Below are positions 37,891 through 47,076 of a DNA stretch of 64,000 nt, piece after piece. Position 1 is the first letter of the stretch. Every line of letters starts with the position of its first letter. Made by a program: the position numbers and the translations under genes. Source of the stretch: Nostoc parmelioides FACHB-3921 (lineage in GTDB: Bacteria; Cyanobacteriota; Cyanobacteriia; Cyanobacteriales; Nostocaceae); contig NZ_JACJQL010000012.1 of the NCBI RefSeq assembly GCF_014696625.1, positions 90,137 through 154,136 of the forward strand, read 5' to 3'. The notes under the pieces were generated by a model. It was given only the letters and a program-made list of their open reading frames with translations, ran no database searches and had not been told where the DNA came from.

Positions 37891-38439
37891 TTATTGATCG
37901 CGAAAGGGCATTCCAAATTCTTTGAGTAAGGCGCGGCCCTCTTCGTCGTTTTTCGCTGTGGTGATGATAGAAATATCCAGACCACGGATTTGATCGATGC
38001 TGTCGTATTCGATTTCTGGAAAGATTAACTGTTCTCGTACGCCTAGAGTATAGTTACCACGACCGTCGAAGCTTTTGGGGCTAATACCACGGAAGTCTCT
38101 AATTCTAGGTAGTGATAGGCTAATCAGTCTGTCGAAGAAAGCATACATCCGTTCGCCTCTTAGTGTCACCATGATGCCAACAGGCATACCCTGACGAATT
38201 TTAAAGCCAGCGATCGCCTTTTTCGCCCGTGTGACTACTGGCTTTTGACCAGTAATAGTAGCAATTTCGGTTAATGATGCTTCTAGGGATTTAGCATTTT
38301 GAGCTGCTTCCCCCAAACCCCGGTTCACAGTAATTTTCACCAATTTTGGTACTTGATGAACATTAGTGTATTGGAACTGTTGGGTTAATTTGGGGACGAT
38401 TGTCTCTTGATATAAGCTTTTGAGTCTTGTTGTCGCCAT
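37891..38439 (-). CDS. rplE: 50S ribosomal protein uL5
   Basis: 182 residues. uL5 binds 5S rRNA and contacts P-site tRNA. Recognisable are [60 protein letters not shown] and [20 protein letters not shown]. The start is ATG, 105 bases after the rplX stop, an unusually open spacer in this cluster. Confidence 0.97.
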   Translation of the reverse strand: MATTRLKSLYQETIVPKLTQQFQYTNVHQVPKLVKITVNRGLGEAAQNAKSLEASLTEIATITGQKPVVTRAKKAIAGFKIRQGMPVGIMVTLRGERMYAFFDRLISLSLPRIRDFRGISPKSFDGRGNYTLGVREQLIFPEIEYDSIDQIRGLDISIITTAKNDEEGRALLKEFGMPFRDQ

Positions 38440-38544
38440 AGTTTTTTGTCCTGATTCTCCCTGGGCTTTGTCAGGGAAATTTTATTTTCCGATTTTAGAT
38501 TGTAAATTTAATTCCATATCTAAAATCTCAAGTCGGCTAATTCC

Positions 38545-38898
38545 CTAATTATCGAGAATTTCACCAGTTTTCTTGAGCTTCCTGACTTTCTTACCTTCGG
38601 CGGTGAAAGTGTAGCAGACACGACTAGCGACGTTTTGCTTGGTGGAGTAAAGCATGACGTTGGAACTGTGAATCGGTGCTTCTTGAGTGACAATCCGTCC
38701 CGATTCCCCTTCTTGTTGGGGCTTGACGTGCTTAGTTTTGATGTTGACGCCTTTGACGATGACTTTACTCAGTTGGGGCAGTGCTTTAATTACTTCACCA
38801 ACTTTGCCTTTGTCTTTACCTGCAATTACTTGCACGGTGTCGCCAGTCTTGACGTGCAGTTTATGAAATTTGGGTGTTGTGTCCTTTTTACTTGGCAT
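38545..38898 (-). CDS. rplX: 50S ribosomal protein uL24
   Basis: 117 residues. An assembly initiator near the exit tunnel with a KOW motif ([20 protein letters not shown] followed by EVIKALPQ). Further blocks are [20 protein letters not shown] and [19 protein letters not shown]. Its ATG overlaps the rplN stop by one base (TAATG), so the two are translationally coupled. Confidence 0.97.
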   Translation of the reverse strand: MPSKKDTTPKFHKLHVKTGDTVQVIAGKDKGKVGEVIKALPQLSKVIVKGVNIKTKHVKPQQEGESGRIVTQEAPIHSSNVMLYSTKQNVASRVCYTFTAEGKKVRKLKKTGEILDN

Positions 38899-39266
38899 TA
38901 CAGCACCTCCGGAGCCAGAGAAACTATTTTGGTAAAGTTTTTGTCGCGCAGTTCCCGTGCTACAGGGCCAAATACCCGTGTGCCTCTAGGGTTACCATCT
39001 TTGTTGATGATGACGGCGGCGTTATCGTCAAAGCGAATGGTCATACCGCTATCACGACGGATGTGATGGCGTGTACGGACGATTACTGCTTCCACAACAT
39101 CGGATTTTTTTACAGCCATGTTGGGTGTGGCATCTTTGACCACAGCAATAATCTTGTCGCCAATGAAACCGTAACGACTGTTACCCGCACCTAAGACACG
39201 GATACACATCAATTTACGAGCGCCGCTATTGTCTGCGACATTAAGATAGGTTTGGGGTTGAATCAC
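38898..39266 (-). CDS. rplN: 50S ribosomal protein uL14
   Basis: 122 residues. [20 protein letters not shown], then [20 protein letters not shown], and [20 protein letters not shown] near the end are the classic uL14 blocks. It sits under the A-site finger and contacts the silencing factor RsfS. Start/stop overlap with rplX; 38-base gap after rpsQ. Confidence 0.98.
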
Positions 39267-39304
39267 AATTGGTCTCCCTTATAAAGTTGTTATTTTTATA
39301 ACAA

Positions 39305-39550
39305 CTAAGCTTTGGTGTTGAGAATTTCTGCAACTTGCCAGCGCTTGGTTTTACTCAAGGGTCTGGTTTCCTGAATCCGCACGCGATCGCCCACTTTACA
39401 TTTATTTTCTTCGTCGTGAGCTTTGTAACGGCGAGTTTTGACTACAATTTTGCCGTACTTGGGGTGGGGAGCGCGGTTTTCGATGGCGACTACTACAGTT
39501 TTCTGCATTTTGTCGCTTACTACTAAGCCAACGCGTTCTTTGATTGCCAT
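39305..39550 (-). CDS. rpsQ: 30S ribosomal protein uS17
   Basis: 81 residues. [40 protein letters not shown] and [20 protein letters not shown] are diagnostic of this primary 16S rRNA-binding protein. It follows rpmC by 12 bases in the usual rplP-rpmC-rpsQ trio. Confidence 0.97.
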   Translation of the reverse strand: MAIKERVGLVVSDKMQKTVVVAIENRAPHPKYGKIVVKTRRYKAHDEENKCKVGDRVRIQETRPLSKTKRWQVAEILNTKA

Positions 39551-39562
39551 AATCTCCTACTT

Positions 39563-39787
39563 TTATTCTTGAGGCGATTGAGTTGCGGCTGCCCGTTTCC
39601 GCTCTCCTTCTACCGTTAACAATTGGGCTAGACGGTGGCGGGCATGGCGGAATTGGTGAGGTTTGTCTAGTTGTCTGGTGGCTTTTTGCAAGCGCAACTG
39701 AAACAGTTGTTTTTTGACAGCAGTAATTTCCTCAACCAGTCTCTCGTCACTTAGTTCTCTAGCTTCTGAAATTTTGGGAAGCGGCAT
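39563..39787 (-). CDS. rpmC: 50S ribosomal protein uL29
   Basis: 74 residues of two antiparallel helices: ISEARELSDERLVEEITAVK, KQLFQLRLQKATRQLDKPHQ. uL29 lies at the exit tunnel near the trigger-factor and SRP docking site. Only three bases separate it from rplP. The C-terminal tail (ERKRAAATQSPQE) is a typical variable extension. Confidence 0.96.
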   Translation of the reverse strand: MPLPKISEARELSDERLVEEITAVKKQLFQLRLQKATRQLDKPHQFRHARHRLAQLLTVEGERKRAAATQSPQE

Positions 39788-39790
39788 AAC

Positions 39791-40219
39791 CTACTCCTGT
39801 TCCTCTACAACTTGAGAACGCACAATAAACTTAGTTTTAATCGGTAGCTTATAAGCTGCTAGGCGCATCGCTTCACGAGCAATTTCTTCTGTAACACCAG
39901 CGATTTCAAATAAAATCCGACCTGGCTTAACTACAGCTACCCAAAACTCTGGATTACCTTTACCGGAACCCATCCGGGTTTCTGCTGGACGCATGGTAAC
40001 TGGCTTATCTGGGAAGATGCGAATCCAGATTTTGCCACCCCGGCGGATGTAACGAGTCATTGCCCGACGGGAAGCCTCGATTTGGCGAGAGGTGATCCAA
40101 GCTGGTTCTTGGGCTTGGAGTGCGAAATCTCCAAAGTTGAGGGTGCTACCCCGGTGGGCTAACCCTCCCATCCGCCCGCGTTGTTGTTTGCGGAATTTAG
40201 TTCTTCTTGGACTTAACAT
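39791..40219 (-). CDS. rplP: 50S ribosomal protein uL16
   Basis: 142 residues. [20 protein letters not shown] at the N-terminus, then [20 protein letters not shown] and [20 protein letters not shown], are canonical. uL16 organises the A-site of the peptidyl transferase centre. The 90-base gap to rpsC is filled by heptamer repeats. Confidence 0.98.
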   Translation of the reverse strand: MLSPRRTKFRKQQRGRMGGLAHRGSTLNFGDFALQAQEPAWITSRQIEASRRAMTRYIRRGGKIWIRIFPDKPVTMRPAETRMGSGKGNPEFWVAVVKPGRILFEIAGVTEEIAREAMRLAAYKLPIKTKFIVRSQVVEEQE

Positions 40220-40231
40220 TGTTTGTCAAAA

Positions 40232-40316
40232 GTCAATAGTCATTGGTCAATAGTCAATAGTCAATAGTCAATAGTCAAACAATTTGGACTATGGACTGTG
40301 GACTTTTGACTATCCT
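40232..40316. repeat. GTCAATA heptamer array (rpsC-rplP spacer)
   Basis: From 40232: GTCAATA, GTCATTG, four more GTCAATA, then GTCAAAC, followed by degenerate GGACTAT/GGACTGT/GGACTTT/TGACTAT units. The last degenerate unit covers the rpsC stop codon at 40310-40312. Confidence 0.9.
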
Positions 40317-41092
40317 TCGTTGGAGCGGTCTTCAAACTGCTGGCGGCGGCGTTGTTGTTGACGACGGCGGGGTTCACGATCGCGATCGCCACGGTCACGG
40401 TCGCGGTCACGGGTTGAAGGCGGTGGTGCTGCTACTTCTTGTCCGGGGATGATTTCGCCTTTGAATACCCAAACTTTGATGCCAAGAATGCCGTAAACGG
40501 TTTTGGCTGTGCAGTAAGAGTAGTCAATATCAGCTCTTAAGGTGTGTAGAGGTACTCTACCTTCCCGTGTCCACTCTGTCCGGGCAATTTCTGCACCGTT
40601 GAGGCGACCGCTAACTTGAACTTTGATACCTTGAATGCCAGCTTTTTGAGCGCGTTGAATTGCTTGACGCACTACCCGACGGAAGGAAACACGACGTTCC
40701 AACTGTTGAGCAATAAATTCGGCAATCAGGTAAGCATCGGCATCAACTCGTTGTACTTCTACTACGTTGATGCGAATTTGGCGATTACCACCCAAAAGTG
40801 TTTGTAGTCCGGTACGCAATGCTTCAATACCTTGCCCACCACGACCTACAACTACGCCTGGGCGAGCTGTACGCACTTCTAGATCGATTTGATCGGCTTT
40901 CCGCTCAATCCGCACTTCGGAAATACCTGCGTTATTTTGTGCGAGTCTACCCAGTTTTTGTTCTATATATTGACGTAGTTTGTGGTCTTCTTGTAGAAGT
41001 TCTGGATAGCGGCTAGGTTCGGCAAACCAACGCGATTGGTGTTCTTGGGTAATTCCCAGGCGAAAGCCAACTGGATGAATTTTTTGTCCCAC
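40310..41092 (-). CDS. rpsC: 30S ribosomal protein uS3 with long RD-rich tail
   Basis: 260 residues, about 20-30 longer than most bacterial uS3. The N-terminal KH domain has [20 protein letters not shown], and the C-terminal domain has [20 protein letters not shown] followed by [20 protein letters not shown]. uS3 forms the mRNA entry channel. The last 40 or so residues are low complexity ([20 protein letters not shown]), encoded by overlapping HIP1-like GATCGCGATCGC and CGGTCA repeats. The tail is probably disordered and surface-exposed. Confidence 0.96.
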   Translation of the reverse strand: MGQKIHPVGFRLGITQEHQSRWFAEPSRYPELLQEDHKLRQYIEQKLGRLAQNNAGISEVRIERKADQIDLEVRTARPGVVVGRGGQGIEALRTGLQTLLGGNRQIRINVVEVQRVDADAYLIAEFIAQQLERRVSFRRVVRQAIQRAQKAGIQGIKVQVSGRLNGAEIARTEWTREGRVPLHTLRADIDYSYCTAKTVYGILGIKVWVFKGEIIPGQEVAAPPPSTRDRDRDRGDRDREPRRRQQQRRRQQFEDRSNEG

Positions 41093-41144
41093 AAATGCTT
41101 CCTCTAAAATTTCTGACTTTAACGCAATTTTTTGTGTCTAGGAC

Positions 41145-41504
41145 TTATTTAGCACCGGCGTTAGCAGCCACAGCCAAGGTGATATGACACGTCGGCTTGC
41201 GAATTTGGTAGGCTCTACCTTGCGCTCTGGGTTGGAAACGTTTCAGGACTGGGCCTTGGTCGGCGTAAGCCTGGGTAATCACTAACTCGGCGCGGTCTAA
41301 CCCTGCATTATGTTCAGCGTTAGCAGCAGCACTACGTAGCAGTGTTAACACTGGCTCAGTGGCTCGATAGGGCATAAATTCTAGGATAATTAGCGCTTCC
41401 CGGTAAGAAAGCCCCCGAATTTGGTCAAGTACCCGACGTACTTTGTAGGGAGACATTCTGATAAAGCGGGCGATCGCTTTTACTTCAGTAGTATCAGTAG
41501 CCAT
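41145..41504 (-). CDS. rplV: 50S ribosomal protein uL22
   Basis: 119 residues from ATG 41504 ([20 protein letters not shown]); an in-frame ATG four codons upstream is less likely because GGAG is placed six bases before 41504. Blocks [20 protein letters not shown] and AENHAGL-type residues [17 protein letters not shown] are diagnostic, as is the beta-hairpin that reaches into the exit tunnel ([20 protein letters not shown]). Spacer to rpsS contains TTGTCAG units. Confidence 0.96.
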   Translation of the reverse strand: MATDTTEVKAIARFIRMSPYKVRRVLDQIRGLSYREALIILEFMPYRATEPVLTLLRSAAANAEHNAGLDRAELVITQAYADQGPVLKRFQPRAQGRAYQIRKPTCHITLAVAANAGAK

Positions 41505-41518
41505 AATTTTCTCCAATT

Positions 41519-41546
41519 TTGTCAGTTGTCAGTTGTGCGTTGTCAG
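41519..41546. repeat. TTGTCAG units in rplV leader
   Basis: TTGTCAG at 41519 and 41526, TTGTGCG at 41533, TTGTCAG at 41540. ACTGACA about 15 bases further can pair back with TGTCAGT, so the array could also fold as a hairpin in the rpsS-rplV mRNA. Confidence 0.85.
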
Positions 41547-41588
41547 TTGTTTTCATTTACTGACAGCCGACTACTGACTATTGACAAC

Positions 41589-41867
41589 TTACCTACCTGC
41601 TTTTTTGTCAGATTTACCATGGCCTCTGTAGGTACGAGTAGGAGCGAATTCTCCCAACTTATGTCCCACCATCTGCTCGCTGATAAAAACTGGAACGTGT
41701 TGACGACCGTTGTGGACGGCTATAGTGTGACCTACCATTAAGGGCAAAATTGTGGAAGCTCTTGACCAGGTCTTAATGACTTGTTTTTCATTTCTGTCAT
41801 TGAGCTTTTCAATTTTGCTGAGTAAATGATCGGCGATGAAAGGACCTTTTTTAAGAGAACGACCCAT
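41589..41867 (-). CDS. rpsS: 30S ribosomal protein uS19
   Basis: 92 residues. [40 protein letters not shown] and [20 protein letters not shown] followed by [12 protein letters not shown] are canonical. uS19 lies in the 30S head near A- and P-site tRNA and pairs with uS13. Follows rplB by 83 bases. Confidence 0.98.
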   Translation of the reverse strand: MGRSLKKGPFIADHLLSKIEKLNDRNEKQVIKTWSRASTILPLMVGHTIAVHNGRQHVPVFISEQMVGHKLGEFAPTRTYRGHGKSDKKAGR

Positions 41868-41950
41868 AATTGCGAAAGTTTTGAGTTTATGTTGTGAGTT
41901 TTTAACTTGGAATTTTGGCTGAACGCCCCGCTACCGCGCTTCAGCACTAA

Positions 41951-42814
41951 TTAAGACTCACGACCACCACGACCGCGTTTAGAAGATTTACGACGACGGC
42001 GTATAATCAACTTGCTGCTGGCTTTCTTGGGTTTGCGTGTTTTAGCACCCAAGGTAGGTTTACCCCAAGGAGTTACAGGGCCGGATCTACCGATAGGCGC
42101 TCTACCCTCACCACCACCGTGTGGGTGATCCACTGGGTTCATGACGCTACCTCTAACTTTGGGACGGCGACCTTTCCAGCGATTTCTTCCAGCTTTACCA
42201 GCGCTTAAGTTTCTCGCGTCGGTGTTACCTACTTGGCCAATGGTGGCGTAGCATTCCCGACGAATCAAGCGGACTTCTCCAGAAGGTAGCTTGAGGGTAA
42301 CGTAATTGCCTTCTTTCGCTACGACTTGAGCTGTAGCACCAGCAGAGCGGACAATTTGACCGCCTTTGCCTGCTTTTAACTCTACGTTGTGAACGCTTGT
42401 ACCTAAGGGGATGTTCGCCAAGGGTAAAGCATTACCATCTTCAATGGGAGATTCTGGCCCAGCAATAATTACTGTCCCAACTTTTAAGTTGTTTGGATGC
42501 AGGATGTACCGTTTTTCCCCATCTTCATAGGAAACTAGGGCAATCCGAGCGTTGCGGTTGGGATCGTATTCAATAGCTATGACTGTGGCAGGAATACTAC
42601 GTTTGTCCCGTTTAAAGTCGATGATCCGATACAGTCTTTTGTGTCCACCACCACGGCGACGGCTAGTAATCCGACCTTGGTTGTTGCGGCCTTTTGCCCT
42701 GTGTTTATATACCGTTAGTGACTTTTCTGGCTCGGTTTTGGTAATTTCCGCGAAGTCAGAAATTGTAACCTGGCGAGTACTGGGGGTATAAGGGCGGTAA
42801 GAACGAGTACCCAT
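41951..42814 (-). CDS. rplB: 50S ribosomal protein uL2
   Basis: 287 residues, normal for uL2, which supports the peptidyl transferase centre. [20 protein letters not shown] opens it. The C-terminal motif [20 protein letters not shown] contains the universally conserved His near the active site. [20 protein letters not shown] is a core rRNA-binding block. Six bases after rplW. Confidence 0.98.
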   Translation of the reverse strand: MGTRSYRPYTPSTRQVTISDFAEITKTEPEKSLTVYKHRAKGRNNQGRITSRRRGGGHKRLYRIIDFKRDKRSIPATVIAIEYDPNRNARIALVSYEDGEKRYILHPNNLKVGTVIIAGPESPIEDGNALPLANIPLGTSVHNVELKAGKGGQIVRSAGATAQVVAKEGNYVTLKLPSGEVRLIRRECYATIGQVGNTDARNLSAGKAGRNRWKGRRPKVRGSVMNPVDHPHGGGEGRAPIGRSGPVTPWGKPTLGAKTRKPKKASSKLIIRRRRKSSKRGRGGRES

Positions 42815-42820
42815 GATAGT

Positions 42821-43135
42821 TTATACCTCTGGGAATAGAACTTGTCTGATTTTCTCTACATCCCCAGGGGCGATAGTGACGATCGCTTTCTTATATTGGG
42901 GCTTAAAGCCAATAAATTTACCTACACGTTTCTTTCTCCGTGGTGGCAATGCAGTATTGACTTTGACAACTTTGACCTGAAATAGGTCTTCAATTGCCGC
43001 TCTGATTTGTGGCTTGCTAGCCTTAGGAGTCACTTCAAAGGTGTATTTATCCTGCTCCATCATGATGGTCGCTTTTTCTGTCAAGATGGGGCGACGCACT
43101 AAATCTGGCAGGTTGCGGGGGTCAAACTTAGCCAT
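42821..43135 (-). CDS. rplW: 50S ribosomal protein uL23
   Basis: 104 residues. [40 protein letters not shown] and [20 protein letters not shown] are diagnostic. uL23 docks trigger factor and SRP at the tunnel exit. The start overlaps the rplD 3' end by eight bases, implying coupled translation. Confidence 0.97.
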   Translation of the reverse strand: MAKFDPRNLPDLVRRPILTEKATIMMEQDKYTFEVTPKASKPQIRAAIEDLFQVKVVKVNTALPPRRKKRVGKFIGFKPQYKKAIVTIAPGDVEKIRQVLFPEV

Positions 43136-43760
43136 TGTAGACCTCCTGAATTTTTTCTAATGCTGATGTGGTGACAACAATTTTGTCAGCGTGCAGCAAG
43201 TCATAAACGTTGAGTTGGTCAGCCGCAATGAGTTTTAGGTTCTCAATGTTACGAGCAGACAAATACACGTTTTCAGGGAATTCTGACAAAATTAACAATA
43301 TTTTGCTTTCCGGTTCTGCACCCCAACGAGTGAACGCTGCCACCAAATCTTTGGTTTTGGGGCGGGATAGCTCGTTACTAAATTCTTCTACTAAAATCAA
43401 ATCGTCTATACGGCTGACAAGTGCTGTCCGCAGTGCTAAACGCCGCTCTTTACGGTTCATTTTTAAATCGAAATCTCTGGGTTTGGGGCCAAAGATAACG
43501 CCACCACCGCGCCATAACGGTGAACGGATGGAACCTGCACGAGCGCGACCTGTGCCTTTTTGCCGCCAGGGTTTACGACCACCGCCTCGGACTTCAGCAC
43601 GGGTTTTGGTGCTGGCTGTTCCTTGACGAGCGTTGGTTTGTTGTCTAACTAGGGCGCGGTGTACGATGTGCGCCGCCGTTGTTTCTTTGGCAACCCGCAA
43701 CTCGAACGTTTTCTGTCCGACTTGCTCTCCCTGCCAATTTTTTACTACACTCTCTACCAT
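43128..43760 (-). CDS. rplD: 50S ribosomal protein uL4
   Basis: 210 residues. The tunnel-lining loop [20 protein letters not shown] followed by [20 protein letters not shown] is unmistakable. In E. coli uL4 represses the S10 operon, but the leader structure that mediates this is not recognisable here. Overlaps rplW by eight bases; 64-base spacer with two TTGTCAG units after rplC. Confidence 0.97.
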   Translation of the reverse strand: MVESVVKNWQGEQVGQKTFELRVAKETTAAHIVHRALVRQQTNARQGTASTKTRAEVRGGGRKPWRQKGTGRARAGSIRSPLWRGGGVIFGPKPRDFDLKMNRKERRLALRTALVSRIDDLILVEEFSNELSRPKTKDLVAAFTRWGAEPESKILLILSEFPENVYLSARNIENLKLIAADQLNVYDLLHADKIVVTTSALEKIQEVYNG

Positions 43761-43786
43761 TTTTCTGTCCTTTATCAGTTGCTTAG

Positions 43787-43800
43787 TTGTCAGTTGTCAG
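43787..43800. repeat. Two TTGTCAG units (rplC-rplD spacer)
   Basis: TTGTCAG at 43787-43793 and 43794-43800, flanked by partial units, in the leader of rplD. Confidence 0.8.
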
Positions 43801-43824
43801 TAACATTTGGATATTGACTTGTGA

Positions 43825-44460
43825 CTACTTCCCAACTTTTTTAGCAGGTACAATACTTAGTAAAGCGCCTGGTTTACCAGGAACAGCTCCTTTAATTAGC
43901 AGTAAATTGCGTTCCGCATCAACGCGGATCACAGTCAGTTTGCGAATGGTGACACGAGTACCACCTAAACGACCGGCCATCCGCTTACCTGGATAGACGC
44001 GTCCTGGGGTTGTACCTGCACCGATGGAACCGGGCGCTCTATGGTTTTTGGAACCGTGAGACATTGGCCCGCGTCCAAAGTTATTCCGCTTTTGGTTACC
44101 TGCAAAGCCGCGACCGATACTTGTACCGATTACGTCTACAAGTTCACCTGCACTAAAAATATCTGCTTTAATTTCTTGACCTAAAGCATAATCACTAGAG
44201 CTATCTGTGTGATACTCTTTCAAATGCCGTAATGCTGGGGCAGATGATTTAGCTAAATGCCCTAGTAAGGGTCTATTCAACGCCTTGGGTTTGACCTCAC
44301 CATAACCAACTTGGATGGCAGCGTAACCGTCGGTTTGTTTACTTTTAACTTGGGTAACAACGCATGGCCCCACCTGTACGACTGTGACAGGAATTGCGAC
44401 TCCTGCTTCGTCAAATATTTGGGTCATGCCCAGCTTGGTGCCGAGAATCCCTACTGACAC
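43825..44460 (-). CDS. rplC: 50S ribosomal protein uL3
   Basis: 211 residues starting at GTG 44460, with AAAGGAGA ten bases upstream. [20 protein letters not shown], then [20 protein letters not shown] and [20 protein letters not shown] are diagnostic. uL3 is one of the first large-subunit assembly proteins. It is the first gene of the cluster here. rpsJ, which precedes it in E. coli, is elsewhere, as usual in cyanobacteria. Confidence 0.97.
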   Translation of the reverse strand: MSVGILGTKLGMTQIFDEAGVAIPVTVVQVGPCVVTQVKSKQTDGYAAIQVGYGEVKPKALNRPLLGHLAKSSAPALRHLKEYHTDSSSDYALGQEIKADIFSAGELVDVIGTSIGRGFAGNQKRNNFGRGPMSHGSKNHRAPGSIGAGTTPGRVYPGKRMAGRLGGTRVTIRKLTVIRVDAERNLLLIKGAVPGKPGALLSIVPAKKVGK

Positions 44461-45347
44461 AGTAACTGGCTCTCCTTTCTACGAAATCGGGTTTTCTAGA
44501 CACACTGTGTGGTTTCCGGTGATGAACGGACGAAATTGTGAACTTGTATGGGGTTGATGCCACTGCAAATTCTGCCGGACACAATCAGGCGGTGTCTTTG
44601 TTTGCTGAATCTATTTAGTTACACTCATTTAATTACCAGAACAGCCACAAGCGACTTCTCTAAGGAAGGGATAGCTTCTGGTATTAGGGCAAGCTCTTAC
44701 AGCTTTGCGCTTTGTGCAGCAGCGCTTTCGTCCAAGCGTTTGCATAGGCACTTTCTGGCGGCAGCACCTGAAGGGTATCTCCCAGTTTGAGGCATCTGCC
44801 GTGTCGTAGTGGACTTAAGCAGTTTTTACCGCTCAGTATCCTTTAACTGAAAACTGTGTAATGCTATGAAGCCAACATCACTGCTCAGTTTCTACTTCAC
44901 TAAACAAATTCAACCTTAGCTTAAGGTTTTGCTTGTTCTTTGACTACACGAGTGAATGTAGTCTAGGGATGATGGAATTTAGTATTTAGCCATCAACTCT
45001 TGGTTTGACCTAAAAGCTTTTCTAGTTTATCAGTCTTTGATCCATTACGGCTAGTTTATTCTTTTTGAGAATAGACTTAATTAGCTTTTGAGGCTAACAC
45101 TAGCCAAGGGCGATCGCAAAGTGATACCCTGATAGTTCAGATTGGTCACAATCTAATAATATAAACTATTTAATAATAATTGTCTAGGAAATTTACAGAT
45201 TATTTTTTTGGCTGGGATGTACAGTCAAGTGAGCAGGATTGAGTATAGCTTATTTAAAGTATAAGCTTCCTGATCTAACTGAATCTCTCACTTCACAGTA
45301 AATAATAGAGATATGGAAGTGGGATATGACAAAACCTCAAAAAATCT
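44461..45347. other. Long divergent intergenic region between rplC and ndhN
   Basis: About 890 bases with no gene I can support. The part nearest rplC carries the rplC Shine-Dalgarno (44471-44478) and is of ordinary base composition for about 400 bases, consistent with a long 5' leader for the ribosomal cluster. The ndhN side (45100-45340) is very AT-rich. A HIP1 site lies near 45111. No tRNA, known riboswitch or strong terminator was recognised. Confidence 0.5.
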
Positions 45348-45836
45348 ATGGCACTAATTACCACTGGTAACGGTTTAATTCGGGATCTAGAGAAATTTGG
45401 ATCTGTAGGTGTTTACGTACCTCTAGAAGGAGGTTTTGAAGGTCGATATCGGCGGCGGTTGCGTGCTGCTGGCTATACAACTCTGCAATTTACTGCTAGG
45501 GGATTGGGTGACGTAGCAGCCTATCTCACAGGAGTTCACGGGGTAAGACCTCCCCATCTGGGCAAAAAAAGCTCTGGTAATGGTGCAGCAGTAGGGAATG
45601 TATATTATCTGCCACCAATTGTTGGTTCTCAGCTAGAACACCTGCCACCCAAGTCTAAGGGTTTGGTGTTGTGGATCATTGAAGGGCATATTCTATCTGA
45701 TCAAGAAGTGGAATTTTTAACCGATTTGCCAAAGCTGGAACCAAGAGTGAAGGTAGTTGTTGAGAGAGGAGGCGATCGCTCTTTCCGTTGGAAGGCGCTG
45801 AAAGATACATTCTCTGCTAGTTATCAAGCTGTTTAG
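45348..45836 (+). CDS. ndhN: NAD(P)H-quinone oxidoreductase subunit N
   Basis: 162 residues, the standard NdhN size. NdhN is an oxygenic-photosynthesis-specific subunit of the NDH-1 complex, on the cytoplasmic arm of the thylakoid complex used in cyclic electron flow and respiration. Family blocks are GNGLIRDLEKFGSVGVYVPL, EGGFEGRYRRRLRAAGYTTL, GLVLWIIEGHILSDQEVEFL and VVVERGGDRSFRWKALKD. Stands alone, divergent from rplC and convergent with the GNAT gene. Confidence 0.96.
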   Translation: MALITTGNGLIRDLEKFGSVGVYVPLEGGFEGRYRRRLRAAGYTTLQFTARGLGDVAAYLTGVHGVRPPHLGKKSSGNGAAVGNVYYLPPIVGSQLEHLPPKSKGLVLWIIEGHILSDQEVEFLTDLPKLEPRVKVVVERGGDRSFRWKALKDTFSASYQAV

Positions 45837-45900
45837 GTGACTGAGGGCTGAGGACTGGGGATAAGGAATAGTTTTTTCCTCACGACTCAGTACTCAGCAC

Positions 45901-46368
45901 TCACAAAGTTATCAGCATTTCCATTGTACTGAGACGAAAACCACAGGATGTAAACAATTTTCTGGCTGCTTCGTTTATGGCTGCGGTATCTAGGCGAATT
46001 TGCTCTACTCCCATTTGCCGAAAGCGTTCAATGGTTAGCTCTACTATTTGCTTGGCGATGCCTTGTTGGCGATATTCTGGTTCAACCCAAATATCGTGAA
46101 TAAATCCAAATTCTTTTGTCCGATAAATGGGTATTTCTTGCTCGACTGTCGCTGCAACAAAAGCTACTAGTTGTCCTTGGTTTTCAGCTACCAGAAATAC
46201 ACTGCCTTCTTGATTCGCTAATCTGGTCAACCATCTTTGATAACGCTTTTCAGGCTGTGGTAAAAAACCATACTTGTCAGTATCCCAAGATTCATGTAAA
46301 GCACAGATATTGGCGACCATTGGTAAAACAGCAGGGACATCAGCTGGAGTTGCAGGGCGAATCAGCAT
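45901..46368 (-). CDS. GNAT family N-acetyltransferase
   Basis: 155 residues. The GNAT acetyl-CoA site is clear: the beta-4 strand FGFIHDIWVEPEYRQQGIAK, with the motif A R/Q-x-x-G-x-G/A written as RQQGIA, and the C-terminal IRLDTAAINEAARKLFTSCG followed by FRLSTM. The N-terminus MLIRPATPADVPAVLPMVAN is typical. It would transfer an acetyl group to an amine; the substrate cannot be told from sequence. Confidence 0.85.
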   Translation of the reverse strand: MLIRPATPADVPAVLPMVANICALHESWDTDKYGFLPQPEKRYQRWLTRLANQEGSVFLVAENQGQLVAFVAATVEQEIPIYRTKEFGFIHDIWVEPEYRQQGIAKQIVELTIERFRQMGVEQIRLDTAAINEAARKLFTSCGFRLSTMEMLITL

Positions 46369-46523
46369 AGGTTCTAAGATTGTCTACGGGCTAAGAACAG
46401 GTGCATTCCTCATTATGCTTTTCGGAGGGTTCTAGACATTGCTAATGGGTGGTTTATTTACGTTGCAGCGTACTAGAAGATAGGATAATGGATGTTAACC
46501 GGATGATAAACTCCAGACTCTTT

Positions 46524-46982
46524 TCAAAAACTGACTGGGTAGATGAGGTCAAATTCACGGTAAAGGGTGATCTGAGAGGAGTTATCTGAGTCTGTTAAAA
46601 CTTCATAATCTAAGCCACCTGTAATTTGGGTGACTGGTCGTTTCAGAGGTTTCTCAAATTGATGCCACTCGCGGTTACTCCACTCATAAATTGCTGCGTC
46701 TAAATCGTTTTGCAATTCGGAGGCTAACAAAAATAGTTCTAATTTATCTTTTGTGTTGCCAGTCAGGACAAATTTGAGGGAGATTGACTGAGTAATTGCG
46801 GGTCTGGGTTCGTTAGCGGCTAAAGTTTTACAATCTCCCAGTTGGATATCGTAAGGCTGTAATTGCAGATTTTCCTGTTGCTTCAGAGTCTTTTCGATGT
46901 CATTTAAGCGTTGATTTAGATAAGGTAGTAGTCCTAGTTTGGTATCGGTCAACAACTTGCGAATGTTGGAAGGTTGGGTCAT
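46524..46982 (-). CDS. Hypothetical protein (152 aa)
   Basis: Not recognised. No signal peptide or membrane segment. The N-terminal 45 residues are helical with coiled-coil character (LPYLNQRLNDIEKTLKQQEN), the rest alternates strands and includes FEKPLKRPVTQITGGLDYEV and a C-terminal ITLYREFDLIYPVSF. It is probably cytoplasmic. Downstream of the ABC-2 permease gene by about 95 bases on the same strand; the link may be incidental. The ORF has normal codon use, so it is likely real. Confidence 0.6.
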   Translation of the reverse strand: MTQPSNIRKLLTDTKLGLLPYLNQRLNDIEKTLKQQENLQLQPYDIQLGDCKTLAANEPRPAITQSISLKFVLTGNTKDKLELFLLASELQNDLDAAIYEWSNREWHQFEKPLKRPVTQITGGLDYEVLTDSDNSSQITLYREFDLIYPVSF

Positions 46983-47076
46983 GGTTACTTTTTATCCCGT
47001 TACCCAGTAAGATTAGCGTTTTGTTGGTTAGTAAATAGAGAAACTTTGAAAAACTTTGTTTGGGAAAGAGTTTTAT

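Noticed and set aside
28283..43800. Regularly repeated short units that could be taken for CRISPR
   Set aside because: Units are 7 bp in direct tandem without spacers; no 24-40 bp repeats with unique spacers and no cas gene in the window.
32761..44460. Missing rpsJ, rpsN, rpmD and map in the ribosomal cluster
   Set aside because: Expected in cyanobacteria, where these are absent or encoded elsewhere; not an anomaly.
44548..44790. 80-codon ORF in the rplC-ndhN spacer
   Set aside because: No family, poor codon pattern, and no ribosome-binding site seen.
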